DNA of 64,000 nucleotides from Paracoccus sp. MKU1 (GTDB taxonomy: Bacteria > Pseudomonadota > Alphaproteobacteria > Rhodobacterales > Rhodobacteraceae): assembly GCF_001447385.1 (NCBI RefSeq), contig NZ_LLWQ01000008.1, positions 16,607 through 80,606 of the forward strand, read 5' to 3'. The position numbers and the translations under genes are program-made. Below are positions 34,787 to 43,170 of the stretch, piece by piece. A model generated the notes under the pieces. That model saw only the letters and a program-made list of their open reading frames with translations, ran no database searches and had not been told where the DNA came from. Numbering within the stretch: the first letter of the stretch is position 1; the number at the start of each line of letters is the position of its first letter.

Positions 34787-35638
34787 TCAGTCGGTGAACC
34801 TGTCGCGATAGGCGGTCGGGCTCTGCCCCGTCATCACCCGGAACCGGCGCGAGAAATAGGACGGGTCGGAAAAGCCCAGCCGATAGCCGATCTCGGCCAC
34901 CGACAGGCGGGTAAAGGCCAGAAGCCGGCTGGCCTCGGTCATCACCGCCTTCTCGATATGGCGCGAGGCGCTTTCGCCGGTCGCGGCGCGGCAGATCCGG
35001 TTCAGGTGCCCCGGCGTGATCGACAGGGCCGAGGCATAGTCGGCCATTCCCCAGCCTTCGCCCAGATGCTGCGCGATCAGCCGGTCCAGCACCAGCATCC
35101 GGCGCTGCGCCAGCGAGGCGATCGCATCGCCCTGCCGGGCGGCGATCCCGGCGATCGCCGCCAGCAACGCCTGCGCCAGCGACGCGAGCAACGCGGCCCG
35201 AAAGGCGCCGGTCTCGCCGAATGCCGCATGGATCTGTTGGCCAAGCCACATCACCCGCGCATCCGCACGGCTTGAAAACGGCCTGGACAGGCGCAAAGCC
35301 AGCTCGTCCGACCCGGCCGAGACCGCCGCCGCGACCGTCAGCGGAATCGAGAGCACCAGCCCCTCGCTGCCTTGCCGGAACTTGAACCCATGCACGGATC
35401 GTGCCGGCACGAACAGGAACTCCCCGTCCTCCACCCTTCTGCCCTGCCCGTCGATCTGGGCCTGGGCCTGCCCTTGCCGCATCAGGAAGACCTGGACCAT
35501 CTCGCGGTGGCGATGGGCCGAGATCTCCCAGTCATGCAGCCGCGCCCGGTCCCAGATCCGCTCGCAATGCACCACGTCCGGAAAGGCCGAGGTCTCGCCG
35601 AACAGGGTGAAGACCGGAATTTGCGACGACAAGCCCAT
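34787..35638 (-). CDS. pobR: AraC-family regulator, PobR-like
   Basis: This 283-aa AraC regulator resembles PobR, the activator of 4-hydroxybenzoate hydroxylase genes. The N-terminal cupin part contains HCERIWDRARLHDWEISAHR followed by HREMVQVFLMRQGQAQAQID, a pattern I associate with PobR. The C-terminal two-helix-turn-helix domain (about residues 180-283) has SITPGHLNRICRAATGESA and SVAEIGYRLGFSDPSYFSRR. I set the start at the ATG ending at 35638, since the upstream 77 codons read through the intergenic region and the pobA remnant on the other strand. The gene faces that remnant, the normal pobR-pobA layout, so the regulator has lost its neighbouring target but may still control others. Confidence 0.75.
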   Translation of the reverse strand: MGLSSQIPVFTLFGETSAFPDVVHCERIWDRARLHDWEISAHRHREMVQVFLMRQGQAQAQIDGQGRRVEDGEFLFVPARSVHGFKFRQGSEGLVLSIPLTVAAAVSAGSDELALRLSRPFSSRADARVMWLGQQIHAAFGETGAFRAALLASLAQALLAAIAGIAARQGDAIASLAQRRMLVLDRLIAQHLGEGWGMADYASALSITPGHLNRICRAATGESASRHIEKAVMTEASRLLAFTRLSVAEIGYRLGFSDPSYFSRRFRVMTGQSPTAYRDRFTD

Positions 35639-35710
35639 GCAAGAATAATACCATCCGACGCCGCCGGCGTCCATTCGCACACCGGCCAGCAAGGCCCGGA
35701 CAGGAGGATC

Positions 35711-35908
35711 ATCGCCACGAACATCCAGGCCGTCATCATCGGCGGCCGGCCTTCGGGCCTGCTGCTGCCGCAGCTTCTGAACCGCGCCGGCATCCTGGAA
35801 TGGGGCAGCGTCGCGCTGCTGCGCGAGGCCGGGATCGGCGCCCGCCTGGAAGCCCAGGGCATCCTGCATGACGGTCGAATCGTGCAGTCACGCCGATCTA
35901 GAAAATAG
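35711..35908 (+). pseudogene. pobA: Decayed pobA fragment (4-hydroxybenzoate 3-monooxygenase)
   Basis: Reading from 35711 gives a recognisable but ruined PobA N-terminus: IQAVIIGGRPSGLLLPQLLN matches the family opening VAIIGAGPSGLLLGQLL, then WGSVALLREAGIGARL and AQGILHDGRI match the EQGMVDLLREAG region. Between them about 20 residues (the ILERQ...RIRAG block) are missing. The glycine motif reads GGRPSG instead of GAGPSG, the expected ATG is ATC, and the frame ends at 35908, leaving out over 300 residues. The intact enzyme is about 390 aa. AGGAGG at 35702-35707 is the surviving ribosome site. It is divergent from the PobR-like gene. The comparison is from memory of the PobA family. Confidence 0.8.
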
Positions 35909-35912
35909 TAAG

Positions 35913-35936
35913 GCGGGGCCGGAAAACCGGCCCCGC
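35913..35936 (-). terminator. Strong hairpin, likely terminator after the NDUFS4-like gene
   Basis: GCGGGGCCGG (35913-35922) and CCGGCCCCGC (35927-35936) form a perfect 10-bp stem with an AAAA loop. On the minus strand it lies 84 nt past the stop of the NDUFS4-like gene and is followed by a short T-containing stretch (CTTACTATTTTC). It also faces the end of the pobA remnant, so it may act in both directions. Confidence 0.6.
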
Positions 35937-36019
35937 AAAATCAACGGCTTGGAAAAGCTATACCCCGATCTCGGCCGAAACTACCTCGAGCGGGCACCAA
36001 CTTTCGCCCGATTTACACT

Positions 36020-36331
36020 TCAATGCGTCCAGGGCGCGCGACGGTCGCTGGCGAAGTTCTCGCCATAGCCGCGGGAGCGGATGTTCGGGGCGCGGGTATG
36101 CGGCTCGATCACCTCATAGTCCAGGCCGTTTTCGCGGGCATAATCCTCGGCCTGCTTGCGGGTCTCGAAGCGCAGGCGGATCTGGCTCTGGGTGTCGTCG
36201 CTGCTGGTCCAGCCCATCAGCGGGTCGATTTCGCGCGCATCGGCGGCCGGAAAGACCAGCAGCCATTCCTTGGTGCGGGCCGTGCCGGATTGCATGGCGT
36301 TGCGGGCGGGCTTGTAGATGCGGACGCGCAT
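36020..36331 (-). CDS. Complex I accessory subunit, NDUFS4-like (ETC complex I subunit family)
   Basis: This 103-aa protein is the bacterial counterpart of mitochondrial NDUFS4, an accessory subunit on the peripheral arm of NADH:ubiquinone oxidoreductase in alphaproteobacteria such as Paracoccus. Diagnostic stretches are [40 protein letters not shown] and the C-terminal ARPN-like [14 protein letters not shown]. It acts at the cytoplasmic side of the inner membrane near the NADH-oxidising domain. It is a single gene, divergent from uvrB across 188 nt, and the nuo operon is not in the window. GAGAG about 10 nt upstream of the ATG is the likely ribosome site. Confidence 0.9.
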   Translation of the reverse strand: MRVRIYKPARNAMQSGTARTKEWLLVFPAADAREIDPLMGWTSSDDTQSQIRLRFETRKQAEDYARENGLDYEVIEPHTRAPNIRSRGYGENFASDRRAPWTH

Positions 36332-36519
36332 GGCGGGAACTCTCTGCTCTTGCTTGTCGCCTTATCCCCGATGCAGGCCGGGCGATCAAGATGCCCGGCG
36401 CGCGATTTCCCGCCACGCAGCCCGGATTGCCGCGGCGAAAGCGCGCGATCTTCGCCCGCCGGGCTTGCATCGCGGCGCGAATGCGCCAGATTCAGCCAGG
36501 CAGGAACAAAGGTGAAACC

Positions 36520-38706
36520 ATGGGTCACAACAACACCAACGCCCCCGTCGCGCGCTTTGCCGAGGTGACCCGGCCCAAGCTCGAGGGCGGCCGGCGCTTC
36601 GTCATGCGTTCCGAGTTCCAGCCCGCCGGCGACCAGCCCACCGCCATCGCCGAACTGTCGCAGGGCGTCATGGCGGGCGAACGCGACCAGGTGCTGCTGG
36701 GCGCCACCGGCACCGGCAAGACCTTCACCATGGCCAAGGTGATCGAGGCAACGCAGCGCCCGGCGATCATCCTGGCGCCCAACAAGACGCTGGCGGCCCA
36801 GCTTTACGGCGAGTTCAAGGGCTTCTTCCCCGAAAACGCCGTCGAATATTTCGTCAGCTATTACGACTACTACCAGCCCGAGGCCTATGTGCCGCGCAGC
36901 GACACCTATATCGAGAAGGAATCGCAGATCAACGAGGCCATCGACCGGATGCGCCATTCGGCCACCCGGGCGCTGCTGGAACGCGACGACGTGATCATCG
37001 TCGCCTCGGTTTCCTGCATCTACGGCATCGGCTCGGTCGAGACCTATTCGGCGATGACCCAGGACATGGTGGTCGGCCAGCTCTACGACCAGCGCGAATT
37101 TTTGGCCGAGCTGGTGGCGCAGCAATATCGCCGGCTCGACGCCGCCTTCCAGCGCGGCGGCTTCCGCGTGCGCGGCGACGTGGTCGAGGTCTGGCCGGCC
37201 CACCTGGAAGACCGGGCCTGGCGCTTTGACTTCTTCGGAAACGAACTTGAATCGATTACCGAATTCGATCCTCTGACCGGCGCCAAGACCGACAGCTTCC
37301 AGCAGATCCGCATCTATGCCAACAGCCACTATGTCACCCCTCGCCCAACTTTACAGCAGGCAATCAAGGGGATACGCGCCGAACTTCAGACACGACTGAA
37401 ACAGCTCGCCGACGAAGGCAAGCTGCTGGAGGCGCAGCGGCTTGAACAGCGCACGAACTTCGATCTGGAAATGCTTGAAGCCACTGGGGTTTGCAACGGG
37501 ATCGAGAACTATTCCCGCTATCTGACCGGCCGCGCGCCGGGCGAGCCGCCGCCGACGCTGTTCGAGTTCATCCCCGACAATGCCATCGTCTTCGCGGATG
37601 AATCCCACGTCTCGGTGCCGCAGATCGGCGGCATGTATCGCGGCGACTTCCGGCGCAAGTTCACACTGGCCGAACATGGCTTCCGCCTGCCCAGCTGCAT
37701 GGACAACCGGCCGCTGAAATTCGAGGAATGGGACGCGATGCGCCCGCAATCCGTCTTTGTCAGCGCCACCCCCGCGCAATGGGAACTGGACCAGACCGGC
37801 GGCGTCTTTACCGAGCAGGTCATCCGCCCCACCGGCCTTCTGGACCCGCAGGTCGAGATCCGCCCGGTCGAGATGCAGGTGGACGACCTGCTGGACGAGG
37901 TGCGCAAGGTCTCGGCAGCCGGCATGCGCACCCTGGTCACCACCCTGACCAAGCGCATGGCCGAGGACCTGACCGAATACCTGCACGAACAGGGCATCCG
38001 CGTGCGCTACATGCACAGCGACATCGACACCATCGAGCGCATCGAGATCCTGCGCGACCTGCGGCTCGGCGCCTTCGACGTCCTCGTGGGCATCAACCTG
38101 CTGCGCGAGGGGCTGGACATTCCCGAATGCGGGCTGGTGGCGATCCTCGATGCCGACAAGGAGGGCTTCCTGCGCTCGGAAACCTCGCTGATCCAGACCA
38201 TCGGCCGGGCGGCGCGGAACGCCGACGGACGGGTCATCATGTATGCCGACCGCGTCACCGGCAGCATGGAACGCGCCATGGCCGAGACCGAGCGCCGGCG
38301 CCAGAAGCAGATCGCCTATAACGAGGCGCATGGCATCACGCCGCAGACTGTGCGCAAGAATGTCGAGGACGTGCTGGCCGGGCTGTGGCAGGGTGATACC
38401 GATCAGGCGCGCATCACCACCAAGGTCGCGAAACCGCTGGTCGGCGCCAATCTGGCGGCCCATCTGGACGCGCTACGGGCCCAGATGCGCAAGGCGGCCG
38501 AGAACCTGGAGTTCGAAGAGGCCGCGCGACTGCGCGACGAGGTCAAGCGGCTGGAGGCGGTCGAGCTGGCGATTGCCGACGACCCGCTGGCCCGGCAATC
38601 CGCCATCGAGGAGGCGGCCGAGGCGGCGGTCAAGTCCTCGGGGCGCTCGACCGCCGGGCGGGCCGGGCAGCGCGGCGGCAACAAGCGGTCGCGCCGCCGC
38701 GGTTGA
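36520..38706 (+). CDS. uvrB: UvrABC excision nuclease subunit B
   Basis: UvrB verifies DNA damage and hands it to UvrC for incision. The 728-aa protein shows all expected elements: Walker [11 protein letters not shown] near residue 60, the beta-hairpin region with [19 protein letters not shown], helicase motifs [16 protein letters not shown] and [20 protein letters not shown] plus QTIGRAARN, and the C-terminal UVR motif that binds UvrC ([20 protein letters not shown]). A basic Arg/Gly/Lys tail extends past the UVR motif. The start at 36520 has AAAGGTGA 5-6 nt upstream, and earlier in-frame ATGs extend into non-conserved sequence. It is convergent with the lipoprotein gene. Confidence 0.97.
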   Translation: MGHNNTNAPVARFAEVTRPKLEGGRRFVMRSEFQPAGDQPTAIAELSQGVMAGERDQVLLGATGTGKTFTMAKVIEATQRPAIILAPNKTLAAQLYGEFKGFFPENAVEYFVSYYDYYQPEAYVPRSDTYIEKESQINEAIDRMRHSATRALLERDDVIIVASVSCIYGIGSVETYSAMTQDMVVGQLYDQREFLAELVAQQYRRLDAAFQRGGFRVRGDVVEVWPAHLEDRAWRFDFFGNELESITEFDPLTGAKTDSFQQIRIYANSHYVTPRPTLQQAIKGIRAELQTRLKQLADEGKLLEAQRLEQRTNFDLEMLEATGVCNGIENYSRYLTGRAPGEPPPTLFEFIPDNAIVFADESHVSVPQIGGMYRGDFRRKFTLAEHGFRLPSCMDNRPLKFEEWDAMRPQSVFVSATPAQWELDQTGGVFTEQVIRPTGLLDPQVEIRPVEMQVDDLLDEVRKVSAAGMRTLVTTLTKRMAEDLTEYLHEQGIRVRYMHSDIDTIERIEILRDLRLGAFDVLVGINLLREGLDIPECGLVAILDADKEGFLRSETSLIQTIGRAARNADGRVIMYADRVTGSMERAMAETERRRQKQIAYNEAHGITPQTVRKNVEDVLAGLWQGDTDQARITTKVAKPLVGANLAAHLDALRAQMRKAAENLEFEEAARLRDEVKRLEAVELAIADDPLARQSAIEEAAEAAVKSSGRSTAGRAGQRGGNKRSRRRG

Positions 38707-38708
38707 CC

Positions 38709-38747
38709 GCCGGGGCGGAAATCGCGGGAGGCAGCGCCCGCCCCGGC
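38709..38747. terminator. Bidirectional terminator-like hairpin between uvrB and the I78 lipoprotein gene
   Basis: GCCGGGGCGG (38709-38718) pairs perfectly with CCGCCCCGGC (38738-38747) across a 19-nt loop in the short gap between two convergent genes. No T tract follows on either strand, so it may act as a stop for both transcripts with Rho or as an RNA 3'-end stabiliser. Confidence 0.5.
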
Positions 38748-38754
38748 GCCCCGG

Positions 38755-39042
38755 TCAGCTGCAACTGACCGAAAGCAGCTTGCCGCGGCTGTCCACGATG
38801 AAGGTCAGCCGGTCCTGGATCATCTCCATCGTCATCGGCCGGTCCTCGCGGGCGATGCGATACATCTGGCCCTCGGGCACCGAGATGGTGGGCGAGGTCT
38901 GGCCGATCAGGTGGCTGTAGCGCGCCGCACCGCAGGGATCGACGGAGACGGTTTCGGGTTCGGGGGGTGGCGGGGCCTCGGGCGTGCAGGCGGCCAGGGC
39001 GAAGGGGGCTGCCAGAACGGCAAGGGAAAGCGGGAGTTTCAT
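38755..39042 (-). CDS. Putative lipoprotein with peptidase-inhibitor I78-type domain
   Basis: This is a small secreted lipoprotein of 95 aa. It has a hydrophobic signal peptide and a lipobox (FALAACTPE, lipidated Cys at residue 19), a short Pro/Glu-rich spacer, and a C-terminal domain resembling peptidase inhibitor family I78: CGAARYSHLIGQTSP near the start and DRLTFIVDSRGKLLSVSC at the end. The two cysteines probably form the family disulfide. Members inhibit serine proteases; the target here is unknown. It lies 99 nt downstream of the ParA-like gene on the same strand and may be co-transcribed with it. Confidence 0.82.
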   Translation of the reverse strand: MKLPLSLAVLAAPFALAACTPEAPPPPEPETVSVDPCGAARYSHLIGQTSPTISVPEGQMYRIAREDRPMTMEMIQDRLTFIVDSRGKLLSVSCS

Positions 39043-39141
39043 CTTGACCTCATGAGTCTGGACTTACTGCCCACGCAACCCATGAGGCGGCGGTTGGTTT
39101 CCCTTAACCCCCGACGATCGGCGGATTTCCGCGAATGGCGG

Positions 39142-39777
39142 TCAGCCCAGCGCGGCCAGCACCTCCGCGGCCAGCGCCTCGACCTCGGCCCGGGCGGTGG
39201 CATTGCGTGCCGTCTCGCCCGCGCCCAGCCCCTGCCCCAGCGCCTCGGCATAGGCGACGCGGTTGGCAATCTGTGCGGCGGCGACCTCGGCCCCCAGCGC
39301 GGCGGCGCCCTCGGCCACCTCGCCGGTCAGCCGGGCATGCGAGCGGGTCCGGTTCAGCACGATCAGCGTATCGCATCGCTCGCGCCGGGCCAGGTCCAGC
39401 ACGCCCTCGGTCGCCCAGAGGTCGACATGGCTGGTCGCCACCGGCACCAGCACCAGATCGGCCACGCGCAAGGCCGGGCGCAGGTCGCTGTCGATCTTGG
39501 GCGGCGTGTCGATGATGACGAAATCGAAGCGCTTCTTCAGCTTGTCGGATTCGTAGCTGGCGCCCCAGGCCGACGAGGTGGTGAATTCCAGCGCCTCGTC
39601 CTCGCCCCGCCGGTCCAGCCGTTCCAGGAACCAGCGGCCCATGCTGCCCTGCGGGTCGGTATCCAGAAGCGCGACCGAATGGCCGCGCCCGCGCAAGGCC
39701 ACCGCCAGATTGACCGCGATCGTGGTCTTGCCCGAGCCGCCCTTCTGCTGGGCAATCGTGATGATGCGTCCTGCCAT
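39142..39777 (-). CDS. ParA/MinD-type ATPase, stand-alone
   Basis: This 211-aa ParA-family P-loop ATPase has a deviant Walker A (QQKGGSGKTTIAVNLA, both signature lysines present), Walker A' (LLDTDPQGSMGRW) and Walker B-like FDFVIIDTPPKID. Such short ParA proteins segregate or position large complexes. No parB gene or centromere-like repeats lie nearby, so it is probably not the chromosome-partition copy but an orphan that positions something else. GGAGGGG sits just before the ATG ending at 39777. The in-frame extension upstream to 39846 has no support. It lies upstream of the lipoprotein gene. Confidence 0.9.
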   Translation of the reverse strand: MAGRIITIAQQKGGSGKTTIAVNLAVALRGRGHSVALLDTDPQGSMGRWFLERLDRRGEDEALEFTTSSAWGASYESDKLKKRFDFVIIDTPPKIDSDLRPALRVADLVLVPVATSHVDLWATEGVLDLARRERCDTLIVLNRTRSHARLTGEVAEGAAALGAEVAAAQIANRVAYAEALGQGLGAGETARNATARAEVEALAAEVLAALG

Positions 39778-39880
39778 GAGCCCCTCCGTTCCGGCAATCG
39801 CCCGACTGTTTTCTACCAGATTAGGGGCTAAGCTTGCGCAATGCACGGCTTTTTCGCAGCCGCAGCATCGGCTTTCCGCA

Positions 39881-40204
39881 TCAGGTCTGCCAAGTATCGA
39901 CCACCTCGTACATCACCGGCTCGAAATGGCGGCACATGCCATGGATGGCGCGGTTGCGCGTGCGCATCTCGGGGTTGCGCAGCATGGCCTGATAATCGCG
40001 CCGGTCGCGCCATTGCGAATAGGTGCAGATGCGGGTCTGGGCATCGTTCAGATGAATCGCGCCCGAGACATAGCCGGGCTGATGCCGGATGACCTGATCG
40101 TAAGCCTCGTTCAGCGCGTCCAGCACGTCATGCGCCGTTCCGGGGGTGACCTCGAAGGTGCAGATCACGGTCTGGCCGGTGAATTCCTTGTCGATGCGGG
40201 TCAT
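39881..40204 (-). CDS. Antibiotic-biosynthesis-monooxygenase (ABM) domain protein
   Basis: This 107-aa dimeric alpha-beta barrel protein has the ABM fold: FTGQTVICTFEVTPGTAHDV at the start, LNEAYDQVIRHQPGYVSGAI in the middle, then YSQWRDRRDYQAMLRNPEMR, the W/F-containing helix typical of the fold. Many ABM proteins are small cofactor-free oxygenases or simply stress proteins, and no specific reaction can be given. The start at 40204 is chosen because GGGAG lies about 9 nt upstream and the preceding codons overlap the divergent promoter region of the dipeptidase gene. It is divergent from that gene with 114 nt between starts. Confidence 0.75.
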   Translation of the reverse strand: MTRIDKEFTGQTVICTFEVTPGTAHDVLDALNEAYDQVIRHQPGYVSGAIHLNDAQTRICTYSQWRDRRDYQAMLRNPEMRTRNRAIHGMCRHFEPVMYEVVDTWQT

Positions 40205-40318
40205 GGTGTTTGGCTCCCTGCTTGGCTGGCTCTGGCCCCAGCTTACGGCGAAGCGCGGAAGGTTGCAGCGGTTTTCCGTCCGCGCCATGGTGGCGGCGCC
40301 TGAGCGAAAGGACATGCC

Positions 40319-41368
40319 ATGATTCCGGTCTTCGACGGTCACAACGATTTCTTGCAGCGCATGGTGGCTGCGGGACCCGGCCGCGACCGGCTATGGCTCG
40401 AGGGCGACGGCAGCGGCCATCTGGACCTGCCGCGCATGAAGGCAGGCGGCTTTGCCGGCGGCTTCTTCGCCATCTGGACGCCCTCGCCGCCCGGCCCGGA
40501 CGATGCGCTGGCGGCGATGCTGAAGAAGAACCCGCCCTTCGCCCTGCCCCTGCCGGCCGAGGTGCCGCCGGCCGAGGCCCTGCCCCATGCGCTGGCCCAG
40601 GCCGGGCAACTGATGGCGATGGAGCGCACCGGCACGTTGGCAATCTGCAAGACCGCGGCCGAGATCCGCGCCGCCATGGCCCAGGACCGCATCGCCGCCA
40701 TCCTGCATGTCGAGGGCGCCGAGCCGATCCCGGACCTGGATGCGCTGCATGTCTGGCACGCGATGGGCCTGCGCTCGCTGGGGCCGGTCTGGTCGCGGCC
40801 GACGCGCTATGCCCATGGCGTGCCCTTCGCCTTCCCCTCCTCGCCCGATACCGGGCCGGGACTGACGGATGCGGGCAAGGATCTGGTGCGCGAATGCAAC
40901 CGGCTGCGCATCATGCTGGACCTGTCGCATCTGAACGAAAAGGGCTTCGACGACGTGGCGCGGCTCTCGGACGCGCCGCTGGTCGCCAGCCACAGCTGCG
41001 CCCATGCCGTCGCGCCCAGCTCGCGCAACCTGACCGACCGGCAGTTGCGGGTGATCGCCGAATCGCGGGGCCTCGTCGGGCTGAATTTCGCCGTGGGTTT
41101 CCTGCACCCCGAGGGCCGGCGCGACCCGATGCATGGGTTCGAGATCATGCTGCGCCATCTCGATCATCTGCTGGAATTTCTGGGCGAGGATGGCGTCGCC
41201 CTGGGTTCGGATTTCGACGGTGCCGACATGCCCGTGGACCTGGCCGATGCCTCGGCCTTGCCGAACCTGCTGCAAGCCATGCAGGAGCACGGCTATGGCC
41301 GCGATCTGGTCGAAAAGATCGCCTGGCGGAACTGGCTGGACCTGCTGGAGCGAAGCTGGGGCGCCTGA
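40319..41368 (+). CDS. Membrane dipeptidase (renal dipeptidase, peptidase M19)
   Basis: This 349-aa zinc metallopeptidase of the M19 family cleaves dipeptides, and some members accept D-residues or beta-lactam-like substrates. It begins with the metal motif PVFDGHNDF (the HxD ligands). The bridging glutamate is in AAILHVEGAEPI, further His ligands are in DLSHLNEKGF and ASHSCAHAV, and the C-terminal LGSDFDGADMP holds another conserved Asp. No signal peptide is seen, so this copy is probably cytoplasmic. GAAAGGA precedes the ATG by about 6 nt. It is a single gene divergent from the ABM gene. Confidence 0.9.
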   Translation: MIPVFDGHNDFLQRMVAAGPGRDRLWLEGDGSGHLDLPRMKAGGFAGGFFAIWTPSPPGPDDALAAMLKKNPPFALPLPAEVPPAEALPHALAQAGQLMAMERTGTLAICKTAAEIRAAMAQDRIAAILHVEGAEPIPDLDALHVWHAMGLRSLGPVWSRPTRYAHGVPFAFPSSPDTGPGLTDAGKDLVRECNRLRIMLDLSHLNEKGFDDVARLSDAPLVASHSCAHAVAPSSRNLTDRQLRVIAESRGLVGLNFAVGFLHPEGRRDPMHGFEIMLRHLDHLLEFLGEDGVALGSDFDGADMPVDLADASALPNLLQAMQEHGYGRDLVEKIAWRNWLDLLERSWGA

Positions 41369-41369
41369 A

Positions 41370-41390
41370 CCTGCCGTTTCAGCCGGCAGG
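41370..41390 (+). terminator. Hairpin just after the dipeptidase gene
   Basis: CCTGCCG (41370-41376) and CGGCAGG (41384-41390) form a perfect 7-bp stem with a 7-nt loop, starting 1 nt after the stop codon. No T tract follows, so termination efficiency is uncertain. The rest of the 193-nt gap up to 41561 shows nothing else. Confidence 0.4.
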
Positions 41391-41561
41391 ATGCGGGGGC
41401 TGTCGATCCGAAACCAAACACTCGGTAAAATCACGCCAGGACCGGCACCCCCATGCGCAAGCACATGCCACAGCCGTTATACACGGAAAAGTTGTCTATT
41501 CGGACAGAGTTTCACCTTTAGGGAAAGGACCGCCCCCGGCAGGGCCAGTCGAAAGGCACGG

Positions 41562-43103
41562 TCAGCCCTCGGTCACGACCGGCGTGACGTCCAACGCATC
41601 GGCAAGCGAGCGGAACCGCGCCTCGGCCACCTCGCCCATCAGCGACCGCCCGGTCCTGGTCAGCTTCAGCTCCAGAAGCTTCTTCTTGCGCTGAAGCTTC
41701 AGCGTGCCCGCCTCGGCCGGGTCCTTGACCGAGAACATGGCGCCAAAGCGCATCGCCTTGCCCAGGACCTCGGCCTCGCGGATCTCTTTCTCCGAAAGCA
41801 GCGCGAACAGCGGCGCCATGGGTGAATTGGCGCGGCTGTTCTTGTAGCGATGCAGCAGCGACAGGCCCAGGAACACCCGCTCGGGATGCGACAGCGCCGC
41901 CATATTGGCCCGCGTCACATTGTCGAAACAGGCATCGGCGCGGTAGTCCGGATGGGTGCGCCAGGTCGTATCGTGCAAAAGGCAGGCCGCCTTGACCAGC
42001 CGGTCCCGCTCGGGCGGCAGATCGCCGAACAGCGGCTCCAGAAACTGGTAGAGCTTCTTGCCAAAGCCCGGTATCCGCGCCATCTGCCGCTCGGCAAAGC
42101 GCGCCGCCTCGATCAGCGGATCGCGCGAGCGCAGGCCCGCCGGCATCTGTTCGTAGAGCAGCCCCTCGCGGATGCCGTAGGAGGAGACGGCCAGAGATTT
42201 CGGCTTGAGGCTCTGCACCAGCTGGCGCAGCACCAGGCTGGCCAGCGGCACCAGTTCCATCCGGCTTTGCGAGATGCCGGTCAGCGCCCGCATTTCCGGG
42301 ATGGTCTTGTCGCCGATCCATTTCACCGTGTCGGCGACGGCCTGCGGCGACATGCGGTACTCGTGCAGCACGGTCATCGGGTATTTCGCCCGCTCCATGT
42401 CCAGCCGCGCGATGGCCCGCCACGAGCCGCCGACCAGATAGATCTGCTCATGCCCGCGCCCCAGCCGCTCGGCCGCGTTCTCGATCGTGTCGCGGATATG
42501 CTCGCGCAGGCCCGAGGCGCCGCCCTTGACCTGTTGCAACCGGAACGGACCCAGCGGCGTCGAGATGCGGCGGCCGACCTTGCCGTCTGCCACCTCGGCC
42601 AGCTCCATCGAGTTGCCGCCGATGTCGCAGACCAGCCCCCTGGCATCCGGCCAGCCCAGCAGCACGCCCTGCGCGGACAGCCGCGCCTCCTCCTCGCCGT
42701 CGATGACCAGAAGCTTCATCCCGGTCTCCTTCTCGACCGCCTTGCGGAAGGCGGGACCGTCCTCGGCCTCGCGCACGGCGGCGGTGGCGACACAGGTCAG
42801 CGGTTTGATGCCCATGCCCTCGGCCAGAACGGCGAAGCGCCGCAGCGCCGACATGCCGCGGCGCACGCCTTCGGGATGCAGCCGGCCGGTGGTGGCCAGC
42901 CCCTGCCCCAGCCCGGCCATGACCTTTTCGTTGTAGAAATAGGCCGGTGAGCGCGCCGCCCCGTCGAATACCACCATGCGGATCGAGTTCGAGCCGACAT
43001 CGACCACGCCCACCCGGCTCAGCGCCCGTTCCGAGGCGCGCTCGAACAGCGAGCGCCCGAAGGGTTCGATGGTTTCTCCGCTTGCGGTCAAGATGCCGTT
43101 CAT
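41562..43103 (-). CDS. ppx: Exopolyphosphatase / Ppx-GppA phosphatase
   Basis: Ppx removes phosphate from polyphosphate ends and the same fold hydrolyses pppGpp. The 513-aa protein has the ASKHA phosphate loops RVGVVDVGSNSIRMVVFDG at the start and VCDIGGNSMELAEV further on, with the conserved glutamate in VATAAVREAEDG. Its C-terminal ~200 residues form an HD-like helical domain (KAACLLHDTTWRTHPDY). It lies 67 nt downstream of ppk on the same strand, so polyphosphate synthesis and breakdown are probably co-regulated. The start is the ATG ending at 43103, with an ordinary upstream region. Confidence 0.94.
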   Translation of the reverse strand: MNGILTASGETIEPFGRSLFERASERALSRVGVVDVGSNSIRMVVFDGAARSPAYFYNEKVMAGLGQGLATTGRLHPEGVRRGMSALRRFAVLAEGMGIKPLTCVATAAVREAEDGPAFRKAVEKETGMKLLVIDGEEEARLSAQGVLLGWPDARGLVCDIGGNSMELAEVADGKVGRRISTPLGPFRLQQVKGGASGLREHIRDTIENAAERLGRGHEQIYLVGGSWRAIARLDMERAKYPMTVLHEYRMSPQAVADTVKWIGDKTIPEMRALTGISQSRMELVPLASLVLRQLVQSLKPKSLAVSSYGIREGLLYEQMPAGLRSRDPLIEAARFAERQMARIPGFGKKLYQFLEPLFGDLPPERDRLVKAACLLHDTTWRTHPDYRADACFDNVTRANMAALSHPERVFLGLSLLHRYKNSRANSPMAPLFALLSEKEIREAEVLGKAMRFGAMFSVKDPAEAGTLKLQRKKKLLELKLTRTGRSLMGEVAEARFRSLADALDVTPVVTEG

Positions 43104-43170
43104 CGGGTTCCTCTCGATTCCGTTACCGCGCCGGGCGCGCGCCTTGGATGGGGCAATTGCCCCCCTCGCG

